From an uncultured Lachnospiraceae bacterium (GTDB taxonomy: Bacteria > Bacillota > Clostridia > Lachnospirales > Lachnospiraceae), in NCBI GenBank assembly GCA_910586255.1, contig CAJUHR010000034.1, positions 1 to 48,391 of the forward strand: DNA of 48,391 nt, read 5' to 3'. The notes beneath the pieces were generated by a model that saw nothing but the letters and a program-made list of their open reading frames with translations, did not search any database and was not told the origin of the DNA. The position numbers and the translations under genes were made by a program. The stretch's first letter is position 1, and each line of letters opens with the position of its first letter. This document shows, one piece after another, positions 34,352-41,637 of this stretch.

Positions 34352-34978
34352 TTATCCCCCCAGAGTGATATCCTGCCGGGAGTACCATTCAATCGCCGCG
34401 CGAAAGTGGTCGGAGGTAAAATCCGGCCAGTAGTCATCGACTACATAAATGTCTGCGTAGACGGACTGGATGGGCAGAAATCCGGACAGCCTTCTTCTGC
34501 CTCCCCAGCGAATGATCAGATCTACCCGGGAAACAGAGGCGGATTGCAGTACAGAGCCCGGACATCCCCGATGAAATCCCAGATCCCACTCAAAGCTGTA
34601 ATTGACGAGAAAATTAACTTTAATTCCGCCGGTTCCAAAGACATGTCTGGTTGTATAAGGCAAAAGCTCTTTTGGAAACATGGCGGATTTTGTGTTGCCC
34701 AAAACCAGCAGCTCTGCATTTTCTTTGGACAGAATATTCACGGCTCGGACACAGGCGTCAGAGAAGGCAAGACGCTGGAGAGACGGGCGCTTGGTGTTGT
34801 CCACCGTAAAGCCGTAGAAGGTCAGCTCACAGATTCCCAGACTTTGGCACATGTGGAAAAGATTCATACCTGGGGAAATGCCGTGATTATAGCCGTCTTG
34901 TTTTGCCAGTCCTTTGCGGGCGGCCCATCTGCGGTTTCCGTCCGGGATGATTCCGATATGCTTGGGAATTCTTGTCAT
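34352..34978 (-). CDS. Divergent cis-prenyltransferase (undecaprenyl diphosphate synthase family)
   Basis: 208 residues, shorter than UppS (about 240-260). The family's catalytic start HIGIIPDGNRRWA keeps the Asp, Gly-Asn and Arg residues but has Pro for Met. Near the end, IIRWGGRRRLSGFLPIQ and YADIYVVDDYWPDF replace the usual RTSGEQRLSNFL and YAEFYF-WPDF, so the diphosphate-binding arginines survive in altered form. The start at 34978 gives MTRIPKHIGIIPDGNRR; an AAGGA is 13 nt upstream. Alone on the minus strand, divergent from the AEC permease. It is probably not the main UppS (usually beside cdsA); chain length and acceptor are unknown. Confidence 0.8.
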   Translation of the reverse strand: MTRIPKHIGIIPDGNRRWAARKGLAKQDGYNHGISPGMNLFHMCQSLGICELTFYGFTVDNTKRPSLQRLAFSDACVRAVNILSKENAELLVLGNTKSAMFPKELLPYTTRHVFGTGGIKVNFLVNYSFEWDLGFHRGCPGSVLQSASVSRVDLIIRWGGRRRLSGFLPIQSVYADIYVVDDYWPDFTSDHFRAAIEWYSRQDITLGG

Positions 34979-35101
34979 AATGTTTGGGGATTCCTTTCTG
35001 GTTTGATTTTGGTTTTGCTTTGTGGAGAGTATTGCCGGATCTGTGAGAATTATACTCATGTGGAACTGTTAAGAAGGTTCCGAAGATTTTGGGAAAAACA
35101 G

Positions 35102-35130
35102 TTGCACCTTTTTTTCATATCTGGTAGAAT
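35102..35130 (+). promoter_or_regulatory. Promoter of the AEC permease gene
   Basis: TTGCAC (35102-35107), 17 nt, TAGAAT (35125-35130), with an extended TG at 35122-35123. For the opposite gene a TATAAT reads on the minus strand at 35049-35054, but with a poor -35. Confidence 0.65.
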
Positions 35131-35200
35131 ATTTCAGATGTGGAAAATGGCAGGAATTTATCAGGGATTGTCAAATTCCGCATTGTAGAAGGAGAACGCT

Positions 35201-36121
35201 ATGACAGGAATTTATACGGTTCTGGCCAGGGCAATGGCCTTTATTTTGATTATTGTTACGGGATATGTACTGAAAAAGAAGGGATTTTTTCACCCGGATG
35301 ATTTCTATCTTTTTTCAAAGGTGGTAATCCGCATCACTCTGCCGTGTGCCATCATATCCAATTTCAGCCGGATTTCCATGGACAATTCGCTGCTGTTCAT
35401 GTGCGTGCTGGGACTGGCGGCTAACCTTTTGATGGTTATTGTGGGATTTGTGGTCAATCTGCGGGGAACAGGACTGGATAAGGCCTTTGATATGATCAAT
35501 CTGTCCGGATATAATATCGGCAATTTTACCCTTCCCTTTGTCCAGAGCTTTTTGGGGCCCATGGGCTTTGCCTCCACCAGCCTTTTTGACGCGGGTAACG
35601 CGGTCATGTGCACAGGGGTTACCTTTACTATGTCCTCTCTTGTGGCGGGAACCGGAGACCGGCCATCGGTGAAAAATGTGGCAAAAAGTCTTTTTTCCTC
35701 CCTGCCCTTTGATGCCTATCTGATTATGACCATGCTTGCCGTGTTACGCATCGGACTGCCGGAGGTGGTGGTTTCCTATGCAGAAACCGTGGGAGGAGCC
35801 AATGCGTTTCTGGCTCTTTTGATGATCGGAATTGGATTTGAGATTCGTATGGAGAAGGATAAGCTTGCCAGGATTCTGAGGATTCTGTTTCTGCGGTATG
35901 GAATAGGAGTAGGACTGGCGCTGGCGGCCTATTATCTGTTACCCTATGACCTGGAGGTGAGGCAGGCGTTGGCCCTGACCGTTTTGGGCCCCATCTCCTC
36001 TGTGGCGCCGGCCTTTACCGGAAAGGTGGGGGGAGATGTGGAGACGGCCAGCGCGGTCAACTCCCTGTCCATTGTCATGAGTATTGTGATGATTACAGGA
36101 ACTTTGATGGTTGTGCTGTAG
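35201..36121 (+). CDS. AEC-family permease (auxin efflux carrier/malate permease type)
   Basis: 306 residues with about ten hydrophobic helices in two inverted halves. The N-terminal half has IIVTGYVLKKKGFFHPDDFYLFSK and LPCAIISNFS; the middle has NLSGYNIGNFTLPFVQSFLG, a recognised AEC signature; the C-terminal half has LTVLGPISSVAPAFTGKVGG. AEC members in bacteria move malate, malonate or other small acids. ATG 35201 follows AAGGAG. A broken LysR gene follows on the opposite strand; it may once have regulated this carrier. Confidence 0.88.
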   Translation: MTGIYTVLARAMAFILIIVTGYVLKKKGFFHPDDFYLFSKVVIRITLPCAIISNFSRISMDNSLLFMCVLGLAANLLMVIVGFVVNLRGTGLDKAFDMINLSGYNIGNFTLPFVQSFLGPMGFASTSLFDAGNAVMCTGVTFTMSSLVAGTGDRPSVKNVAKSLFSSLPFDAYLIMTMLAVLRIGLPEVVVSYAETVGGANAFLALLMIGIGFEIRMEKDKLARILRILFLRYGIGVGLALAAYYLLPYDLEVRQALALTVLGPISSVAPAFTGKVGGDVETASAVNSLSIVMSIVMITGTLMVVL

Positions 36122-36129
36122 AGCGTGAT

Positions 36130-36555
36130 TGAAAATTGCTTTCCATACCGGATGGAGCAAAATTTTTCGGGTAAATTCCCGTACAATGGAGCTATCTTCT
36201 CTGGCGTGATAGGGAAGATAGCTGCTCCGGCAAAACGCCGCCACAAAATCAACTGTGGTGCAGGGATTGCCTACGGAAAAGCGGGCAATATTTTCCTCAA
36301 GCCGGATGTGCTTTAGATGGGTCTCCGTCACAAAGCAGCAGCCGTAGCCCTTTGCGGCCAGCATAACCTCTGCCGGGATATTGCCGGTCTGCAGCTTGAT
36401 ATGGGGGGACAAGGCCATGCTCCTTAAAAAGCTGATTCACGGTCTGTCTGGTCCTCTGTCCGGGAATCTGCATGATAAAGGATTCCTCAGCAAAAAGCTT
36501 CAGATCGATCCAGGGATGCTTGTTGTTTTGGGTCTTTGTCAGGGGAGAGGGTACT
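36130..36555 (-). pseudogene. LysR-family regulator remnant with frameshift
   Basis: Minus-strand translation gives the C-terminal half of a LysR effector domain in two frames. From about 36551 it reads PLTKTQNNKHPWIDLKLFAE and SFIMQIPGQRTRQTVNQLFK-EHGLV. The frame then breaks at a run of six Gs on the plus strand (36403-36408) and continues PHIKLQTGNIPAEVMLAAKG, YGCCFVTETHLKHIRLEEN and on to YLPYHARE near 36195. Five Gs instead of six would restore the frame. The DNA-binding domain is missing altogether. The last part has no proper stop and runs into the AEC gene antisense. Confidence 0.75.
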
Positions 36556-36582
36556 GCAGGCGTGCTTCTCCCCTGACATTTT
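36537..36582 (+). terminator. Perfect 12-bp hairpin with T-tail at the edge of the LysR remnant
   Basis: TGTCAGGGGAGA (36537-36548) pairs with TCTCCCCTGACA (36567-36578) and is followed by TTTTCC. It looks like a plus-strand terminator, yet no intact plus-strand gene ends here except the AEC permease 416 nt upstream. It may be a leftover from lost DNA. Confidence 0.5.
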
Positions 36583-36685
36583 CCAGTTATTTATTGAAAA
36601 AGTTGAAAAATAGTCAAAAAATTTATGTTAAAAGGAAAGATTCTGGTTGATATCACAATCTTTTGCTTGTGGAAGCAACAATCGC

Positions 36686-36714
36686 TTGACTTTGGTTTTG
36701 CCTTGTGCTAGAAT
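36686..36714 (+). promoter_or_regulatory. Promoter of the amino-acid ABC operon
   Basis: TTGACT (36686-36691), 17 nt, TAGAAT (36709-36714) with extended TG at 36706-36707. A CodY-like site (AATAGTCAAAAAATT, 36609-36623, 12 of 15 matches) lies about 100 bp upstream of the start. The leader is about 150 nt and contains a T7 run after a weak GCGA/TCGC hairpin. Confidence 0.65.
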
Positions 36715-36871
36715 TCCTACTGTGGCTTATGCGAGCCAATGGTCAATGGGGACATCGCTTTTTTTCGCGTTGTCTTTTTTCTTTTTCCGGAAAATCGTTT
36801 CCGCGGGAGGGGAGGGCCATGGATGGCGGCAGCGCCGTCCCGTAAATTTTGTGTTTATGAGGAGGAAAATT

Positions 36872-37738
36872 ATGAGAAAGAAAATGATCGCTTTGACTAT
36901 GTCCGTTTTAATGGCAGCATCCTTAAGCGGGTGCGGAGGCAGCAGCACCGCTGATACCACAGCAGCATCTTCAGCAGCCGATACCACGGCAGCCGAGAAG
37001 GCGGCGGAGGATACCACGGCAGCCGACACGGAGGCAGCCAAGGAGGATACCAAAGAGGCTTCCGGCGACAAAGTGTATAAGATTGCCACGGACACCACCT
37101 TTGCTCCCTTTGAGTTTGAGAATGACAAGGGCGAGATGGTGGGAATCGATTTGGATCTTTTAAAGGCAATTGCCGAGGATCAGGGCTTTGAGTACGAGCT
37201 GGTTGTAGCCGGATTCTCCGCGGCAACCACCGGACTGGAGGCAGGAGAGTATGATGCGGTGATCGCCGGTATGTCCATTACAGATGCCAGAAAGGAAAAA
37301 TACGACTTTTCCGAGCCCTATTATGATTCCGGTGTGGGTATGGCCGTCAATGCGGATTCTGATATTGCCTCCTATGAGGACTTAAACGGCAAGACCGTTG
37401 CCGCCAAGATCGGTACGGAGGGCTGCACCTTTGCAGAGTCTATTGCAGATCAGTATGGCTTTACCATCATGCAGTTTGAGGATTCCTCCAGCATGTATCA
37501 GGATGTGCTGGCCGGCAATTCTGTGGCTTGCTTTGAGGATTATCCGGTGCTGGGCTATGAGATTTCCCGCGGAACCGCGTTTAAGATGCCCTTGGAGATG
37601 GAGCATGGCAATTCCTACGGCTTCGCTGTGCTGAAGGGACAGAACACGGAGCTTCTTGAGAAGTTTGATGCCGGCTTAAAAAATATGAAGGACAGCGGAA
37701 AGTATGATGAGATCTTGAATACTTACATTTCCAAATAA
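36872..37738 (+). CDS. Polar amino-acid ABC transporter substrate-binding lipoprotein
   Basis: 288 residues. Lipoprotein signal with lipobox LSGC, then a low-complexity Ala/Thr/Asp linker with repeats of the type DTTAA, then a family-3 solute-binding domain: YKIATDTTFAPFEFENDKGE, VGIDLDLLKAIAEDQGF, AGMSITDARKEKYDFSEPYY, AKIGTEGCTFAE and a C-terminal LKNMKDSGKYDEILNTYISK. ATG 36872 sits after GAGGAGG. With the next two genes it makes a complete importer of the HisJ/GlnH type; cystine, glutamine or a basic amino acid cannot be told apart. Confidence 0.92.
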   Translation: MRKKMIALTMSVLMAASLSGCGGSSTADTTAASSAADTTAAEKAAEDTTAADTEAAKEDTKEASGDKVYKIATDTTFAPFEFENDKGEMVGIDLDLLKAIAEDQGFEYELVVAGFSAATTGLEAGEYDAVIAGMSITDARKEKYDFSEPYYDSGVGMAVNADSDIASYEDLNGKTVAAKIGTEGCTFAESIADQYGFTIMQFEDSSSMYQDVLAGNSVACFEDYPVLGYEISRGTAFKMPLEMEHGNSYGFAVLKGQNTELLEKFDAGLKNMKDSGKYDEILNTYISK

Positions 37739-37774
37739 CGGTTTATACTATTTTAGAAGCAGGGTGATGGTAAA

Positions 37775-38455
37775 ATGGTCTTTTTTGAGGTGCTTGTACA
37801 ATATTTCCCGTCCTTTTGCGTGGCGCTGGGGGAGACGGTGAAGCTGACAGCGATTTCGCTGATCTGCGCAACGGTTTTGGGTGTGATTTTCGGACTTTTC
37901 AAGGTTTCCGGGATCGGCCCGTTAAAGCTGATTGCCAATGTGTATATTGATATTATCCGGGGGACCCCCCTGATGGTACAGGTGATGATAATTTTTTACG
38001 GGCTCAGCCAGGTGCTGCGCCCTTATGGATTTACCTGGGGAAATATAGGCGGTAACTTTACGGCAGGCGCGGTGACCCTGAGCCTGAATGCAGGCGCCTA
38101 CATGGCAGAGATCATCCGGGGAGGAATCGAGGCGGTGGATAAGGGCCAGATGGAAGCGGCCCGCAGCTTAGGACTCCCCTATGGAAAGGCCATGAGCAAG
38201 GTGATTTTGCCTCAGGCATTCCGCACTATGCTGCCATCCATCATTAATCAGTTTATTATTTCCATGAAGGACACCTCCCTGATTTCCGTCATCGGTATCC
38301 GGGAGCTGACCCAGAACGGCAAGATTATTGCCGCCAACTCGGCGTCAAAGGTTATGGCCATCTGGCTGGTAGTAGCGGCCTTTTATCTGGTAGTGTGTAC
38401 AGTGCTTTCCAAAGTTGCATTGCTGGTGGAGAGGAAGGTATCCTATGGAAAATAA
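37775..38455 (+). CDS. Polar amino-acid ABC transporter permease (HisM/GlnP family)
   Basis: 226 residues, about five membrane helices. GETVKLTAISLICATVLGVI and IDIIRGTPLMVQVMIIFYGL are family hallmarks, and EAARSLGLPYGKAMSKVILP is the EAA loop that docks the ATPase. One permease gene only, so it probably forms a homodimer. Start at 37775, 36 nt after the lipoprotein gene; the end overlaps the ATPase gene by 11 nt. Confidence 0.93.
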   Translation: MVFFEVLVQYFPSFCVALGETVKLTAISLICATVLGVIFGLFKVSGIGPLKLIANVYIDIIRGTPLMVQVMIIFYGLSQVLRPYGFTWGNIGGNFTAGAVTLSLNAGAYMAEIIRGGIEAVDKGQMEAARSLGLPYGKAMSKVILPQAFRTMLPSIINQFIISMKDTSLISVIGIRELTQNGKIIAANSASKVMAIWLVVAAFYLVVCTVLSKVALLVERKVSYGK

Positions 38456-39179
38456 AAAGATTTCGGTAAAAAATTTAAAGAAGAATTTTGGCCAGCTGGA
38501 GGTGCTAAAGGGCATTAGCCTGGAGGTTGCGGAGGGGGAGGTGGTATGTCTTATCGGTCCTTCCGGCTCCGGGAAAAGCACCTTTTTGCGCTGCTTAAAC
38601 CGTTTGGAAAAGATTACGGCAGGGGAAGTCACTGTGGACGGCCATCCCATTTCGGATCTCAATGTAAATATTAACCGGGTCCGGGAAAATATCGGCATGG
38701 TGTTTCAGCACTTTAATCTTTTTCCCCACCTGACTGTCCGGGAGAACATTACCCTGGCTCCGGTGGAGCTTAAGAAGATGGACAAGGCGGCCGCTTCCCA
38801 AAAGGCGGAGGCTTTGCTGGAGCGGGTGGGCCTGGGAGATAAGGCGGACACCTATCCGGGACAGCTTTCCGGCGGACAGAAGCAGCGGGTGGCGATTGCC
38901 AGAGCTTTGGCCATGAATCCGGACATTATGCTGTTTGACGAGCCTACCAGCGCTCTGGACCCGGAGATGGTGGGCGAGGTTTTGGAGGTTATGAAGCAGC
39001 TGGCATCAGACGGCATGACCATGGTGGTGGTGACTCATGAGATGGGCTTTGCCAGAGAGGTGGCCGACCGGGTGATCTTTATGGACGAGGGATTCATTGT
39101 GGAGGAAGGCACACCGGAGGAGATTTTCGGAAATCCCAAGGAGGAGAGAACCATCAGCTTTTTAAATAAAGTGCTGTAG
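38445..39179 (+). CDS. Polar amino-acid ABC transporter ATP-binding protein (GlnQ/HisP type)
   Basis: 244 residues. Walker A GPSGSGKST, Q-loop MVFQHFNLFPHLTV, signature LSGGQKQR, Walker B IMLFDEPTSALDPE and H-loop VVTHEMGFAREVAD are intact. ATG 38445 lies inside the permease gene's last codons with AGGAAGG ahead; an in-frame ATG at 38415 would add ten residues out of keeping with the family. Closes the transporter operon; a terminator follows. Confidence 0.94.
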   Translation: MENKKISVKNLKKNFGQLEVLKGISLEVAEGEVVCLIGPSGSGKSTFLRCLNRLEKITAGEVTVDGHPISDLNVNINRVRENIGMVFQHFNLFPHLTVRENITLAPVELKKMDKAAASQKAEALLERVGLGDKADTYPGQLSGGQKQRVAIARALAMNPDIMLFDEPTSALDPEMVGEVLEVMKQLASDGMTMVVVTHEMGFAREVADRVIFMDEGFIVEEGTPEEIFGNPKEERTISFLNKVL

Positions 39180-39187
39180 TATCAGGT

Positions 39188-39222
39188 AAGGAGGCATTGC
39201 CGGGCGGCGGGCCTTCTTTTTT
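39188..39222 (+). terminator. Intrinsic terminator after the amino-acid ABC operon
   Basis: AAGG (39188-39191) with CCTT (39212-39215), enclosing a GGC/GCC stem, followed by CTTTTTT. GC-rich with a proper T-run. Confidence 0.65.
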
Positions 39223-39319
39223 GTTTCTGAAACAGCAGCCCTTCGGGACCCATGGTGGACGGGGAAAATTTCTCCTGCCTGATTGGTCAAAAATCAAAAA
39301 CCTCACCTGAAAATTCCGG

Positions 39320-39347
39320 TTGTGGTTTCCGGGAAAAATGGTATAAT
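39320..39347 (+). promoter_or_regulatory. Promoter of the Asp23/Gls24-FakA unit
   Basis: TTGTGG (39320-39325), 16 nt, TATAAT (39342-39347). The first gene starts at 39384. Confidence 0.6.
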
Positions 39348-39383
39348 ATTTATATAGGTCTGATACATGAATGGAGGGATGGG

Positions 39384-39740
39384 ATGAAAGGTCGTATAAA
39401 TAACAAGCTCGGTGAGATCCAGATTGGATCCGAGGTCATAGGACTCTATGCCGGAATGACGGCGGTGGAGTGCTTTGGAATCGTTGGCATGGCAGCGATC
39501 AGCATGAAGGACGGACTGGTGAAGCTTTTGAAGAGGGACAGTCTGACAAAGGGAATCCATGTAAAGATTGAAGATAACCGCATTAGTCTGGAGTTTCATG
39601 TGATTGTGGCATACGGTGTCAGCATCTGCGCGGTGGCGGACAATCTGATTGCCAATGTTAAATACAAGGTGGAAGAATTCACCGGCATGGATGTTGAGCG
39701 GATCAATATCTATGTAGAAGGTGTACGAGTGATAGATTAA
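39384..39740 (+). CDS. Asp23/Gls24 family envelope stress response protein (YloU-like)
   Basis: 118 residues. Single Asp23/Gls24 domain: KLGEIQIGSEVIGLYAGMTA, VECFGIVGMAAI and the later FHVIVAYGVSICAVADNLIA with the C-terminal GMDVERINIYVEGVRV. YloU-type members always precede the FakA/YloV kinase in Firmicutes. ATG 39384 is 6 nt after GGAGG; upstream in-frame codons run through the promoter and are not used. Function is unsettled; membrane-stress and fatty-acid links are known for relatives. Confidence 0.9.
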   Translation: MKGRINNKLGEIQIGSEVIGLYAGMTAVECFGIVGMAAISMKDGLVKLLKRDSLTKGIHVKIEDNRISLEFHVIVAYGVSICAVADNLIANVKYKVEEFTGMDVERINIYVEGVRVID

Positions 39741-39755
39741 GGAGGAAACCTACCG

Positions 39756-41498
39756 GTGAATATACGAGAAATCGATGCCTCGCTGATGAGGCAGGCGTTT
39801 TTGGCGGGCGCTCAGGGTTTGGAAGAGAAGAAGGAGTGGATCAACGAGCTGAATGTATTTCCTGTTCCGGACGGAGATACGGGGACCAATATGACCATGA
39901 CCATCATGGCGGCGGCCAAGGAGGTGGCTGCCATTGAGGAACCTACAATAGAAAATCTTGCAAAGGCCATTTCCTCCGGTTCTCTGCGGGGGGCCAGAGG
40001 AAATTCCGGTGTCATACTGTCCCAGCTTTTCAGAGGCTTTACAAAGGAGATTAAGACCAGGGAGAAGATTGATGTCAGTGCCCTTTCCGCCGCTTTTGTC
40101 CGGGCCACGGAGACTGCCTACAAGGCGGTGATGAAGCCCAAGGAAGGGACGATTCTGACGGTGGCAAGAGGCATGTCCGACAAGGCGGTGGAGGTGGCCG
40201 CCCAGACGGAGGATGTGATTGAGTTTGCCAGAAAGGTGATTGAGCACGGAGACCTGGTCTTAAGCCGGACACCGGAGATGCTGCCGGTTTTAAAGCAGGC
40301 CGGTGTGGTGGATTCCGGCGGCCAGGGACTGATGCAGGTGATGAAGGGGGCCTTTGAGGGCCTTTTGGGAAAGCAGGCGGATTGGTCCTCCGCGCAAGAA
40401 GAGGAGAAAGGGAGCTTAAGCTCAGGCACGGAAAAGGAGAGGCCCCTTTCAGGCGGCGTGGACGTGTCGGAACTGGACACATCGGATATCCGGTACGGCT
40501 ACTGTACCGAGTTTATCATCAATGTAGAGAAGCAATATGATGAGGAGATCGAGCGGGAATTTAAGTCCTATCTGGAATCTATCGGAGACTCCCTGGTGGT
40601 GGTGTCCGATGAGGATGTGGTAAAGGTTCATGTGCATACCAATGACCCGGGCCTGGCAATTCAGCGGGCTTTAACCTACGGCTCCCTCTCCCGGATGAAG
40701 ATCGACAATATGCGGGAGGAGCATCAGGAGCGGCTGATTCAAAATTCGGAGAAGGTGGCCAGGGAGCAGAAGGAGGCGAGACTTGCGGAGGAGGCAGAGT
40801 CTGCCTATAAAAAGAATGAAAGGGCCGGGGAGCCTCCAAAGCCATACGGCTTTATTGCTGTGTCCATCGGCGAGGGTATGGGAGAGATTTTTAAGGGAAT
40901 CGGCGCCGATTATCTGATCGAAGGGGGACAGACCATGAATCCCAGCACAGAGGATATGGTCAATGCCATCGAGAAGGTCAATGCAGACAGGATTTTTATT
41001 CTTCCCAACAATAAGAACATCATTCTGGCGGCGGAGCAGGCCAGATATCTGGTGGAGGACAAGGAGATTATTGTGGTGCCATCCAAGACGGTCCCCCAGG
41101 GAATCACGGCGCTGATCAATTTTATTCCGGAGATGTCGGTAGAGGAGAATTTAAAGACCATGACTGAGGAGATGGGGCGGATTAAGACCGGACAGGTTAC
41201 TTACGCGGTGCGAGATACCCAGATTGACGGCATGGAGATTCACAAGGGTGATATTATGGGTATCGGCGATGGGGGGATGCTGGCTGTGGGAACCAGCATT
41301 GAGCGGACGGCCGTGGATACCTTAAAGGCCATGATAGATGAGGATGCGGAGCTAGTCAGCATTTATTACGGCGTGGATGTGAAGCCGGAGGATGCGGAGC
41401 GTGTGCTTGCCAAAGCCCAGGAGGTCTGTCCAGGCTGTGAAGTGGAGCTTCATGACGGGGGCCAGCCCATTTACTATTATCTGATGTCGGTAGAGTGA
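39756..41498 (+). CDS. fakA: FakA/YloV-like DAK2-domain kinase
   Basis: 580 residues. FakA phosphorylates fatty acids presented by FakB (DegV-like) proteins. The N-terminal DhaL domain binds Mg-ATP through FPVPDGDTGTNM and GNSGVILSQLFRGF; the middle has VKVHVHTNDPG; the C-terminal EDD-like half has NPSTEDMVNAIEKVNADRIF and ILPNNKNIILAAEQA. GTG 39756 is 10 nt after AAGGAGG. Order Asp23-fakA-recG is conserved across Firmicutes. No fakB/degV gene in this window. Confidence 0.93.
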   Translation: MNIREIDASLMRQAFLAGAQGLEEKKEWINELNVFPVPDGDTGTNMTMTIMAAAKEVAAIEEPTIENLAKAISSGSLRGARGNSGVILSQLFRGFTKEIKTREKIDVSALSAAFVRATETAYKAVMKPKEGTILTVARGMSDKAVEVAAQTEDVIEFARKVIEHGDLVLSRTPEMLPVLKQAGVVDSGGQGLMQVMKGAFEGLLGKQADWSSAQEEEKGSLSSGTEKERPLSGGVDVSELDTSDIRYGYCTEFIINVEKQYDEEIEREFKSYLESIGDSLVVVSDEDVVKVHVHTNDPGLAIQRALTYGSLSRMKIDNMREEHQERLIQNSEKVAREQKEARLAEEAESAYKKNERAGEPPKPYGFIAVSIGEGMGEIFKGIGADYLIEGGQTMNPSTEDMVNAIEKVNADRIFILPNNKNIILAAEQARYLVEDKEIIVVPSKTVPQGITALINFIPEMSVEENLKTMTEEMGRIKTGQVTYAVRDTQIDGMEIHKGDIMGIGDGGMLAVGTSIERTAVDTLKAMIDEDAELVSIYYGVDVKPEDAERVLAKAQEVCPGCEVELHDGGQPIYYYLMSVE

Positions 41499-41507
41499 CC
41501 AAAAAAC

Positions 41508-41560
41508 GTAACAGTTCAGGCGGACAAGAAGCATCGTGCGTTCGCCGTCTGAACTGTTAC
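41508..41560. repeat. Inverted repeat after fakA (CTGAACTGTTAC element)
   Basis: GTAACAGTTCAG (41508-41519) pairs with CTGAACTGTTAC (41549-41560), extended by four more pairs of which one is G-T. On the minus strand it runs into GTTTTTTGG; on the plus strand only AATAAAATAAA follows. It may be a terminator in reverse or a small dispersed repeat (see 5148-5161). Confidence 0.6.
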
Positions 41561-41585
41561 AATAAAATAAAACAGAGTCCATCAG

Positions 41586-41618
41586 AAGTTGCACCGGCGG
41601 TCTGCGCCGGTGCAACTT
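41586..41618. repeat. 14-bp perfect hairpin just ahead of recG
   Basis: AAGTTGCACCGGCG (41586-41599) and CGCCGGTGCAACTT (41605-41618), loop GTCTG. No T-tail. It ends 19 nt before the recG start, so as RNA it sits next to the ribosome site GAGGAG. Confidence 0.7.
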
Positions 41619-41637
41619 CGAGTGTGAGGAGAACCAT

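Noticed and set aside
34406..35188. 260-codon plus-strand open frame
   Set aside because: It is antisense to the cis-prenyltransferase, whose minus-strand frame carries clear family motifs. The plus-strand translation resembles no family I know.
36125..36650. Short plus-strand frames after the AEC gene (36125-36316 and 36381-36650)
   Set aside because: Both are antisense to the recognisable LysR remnant.
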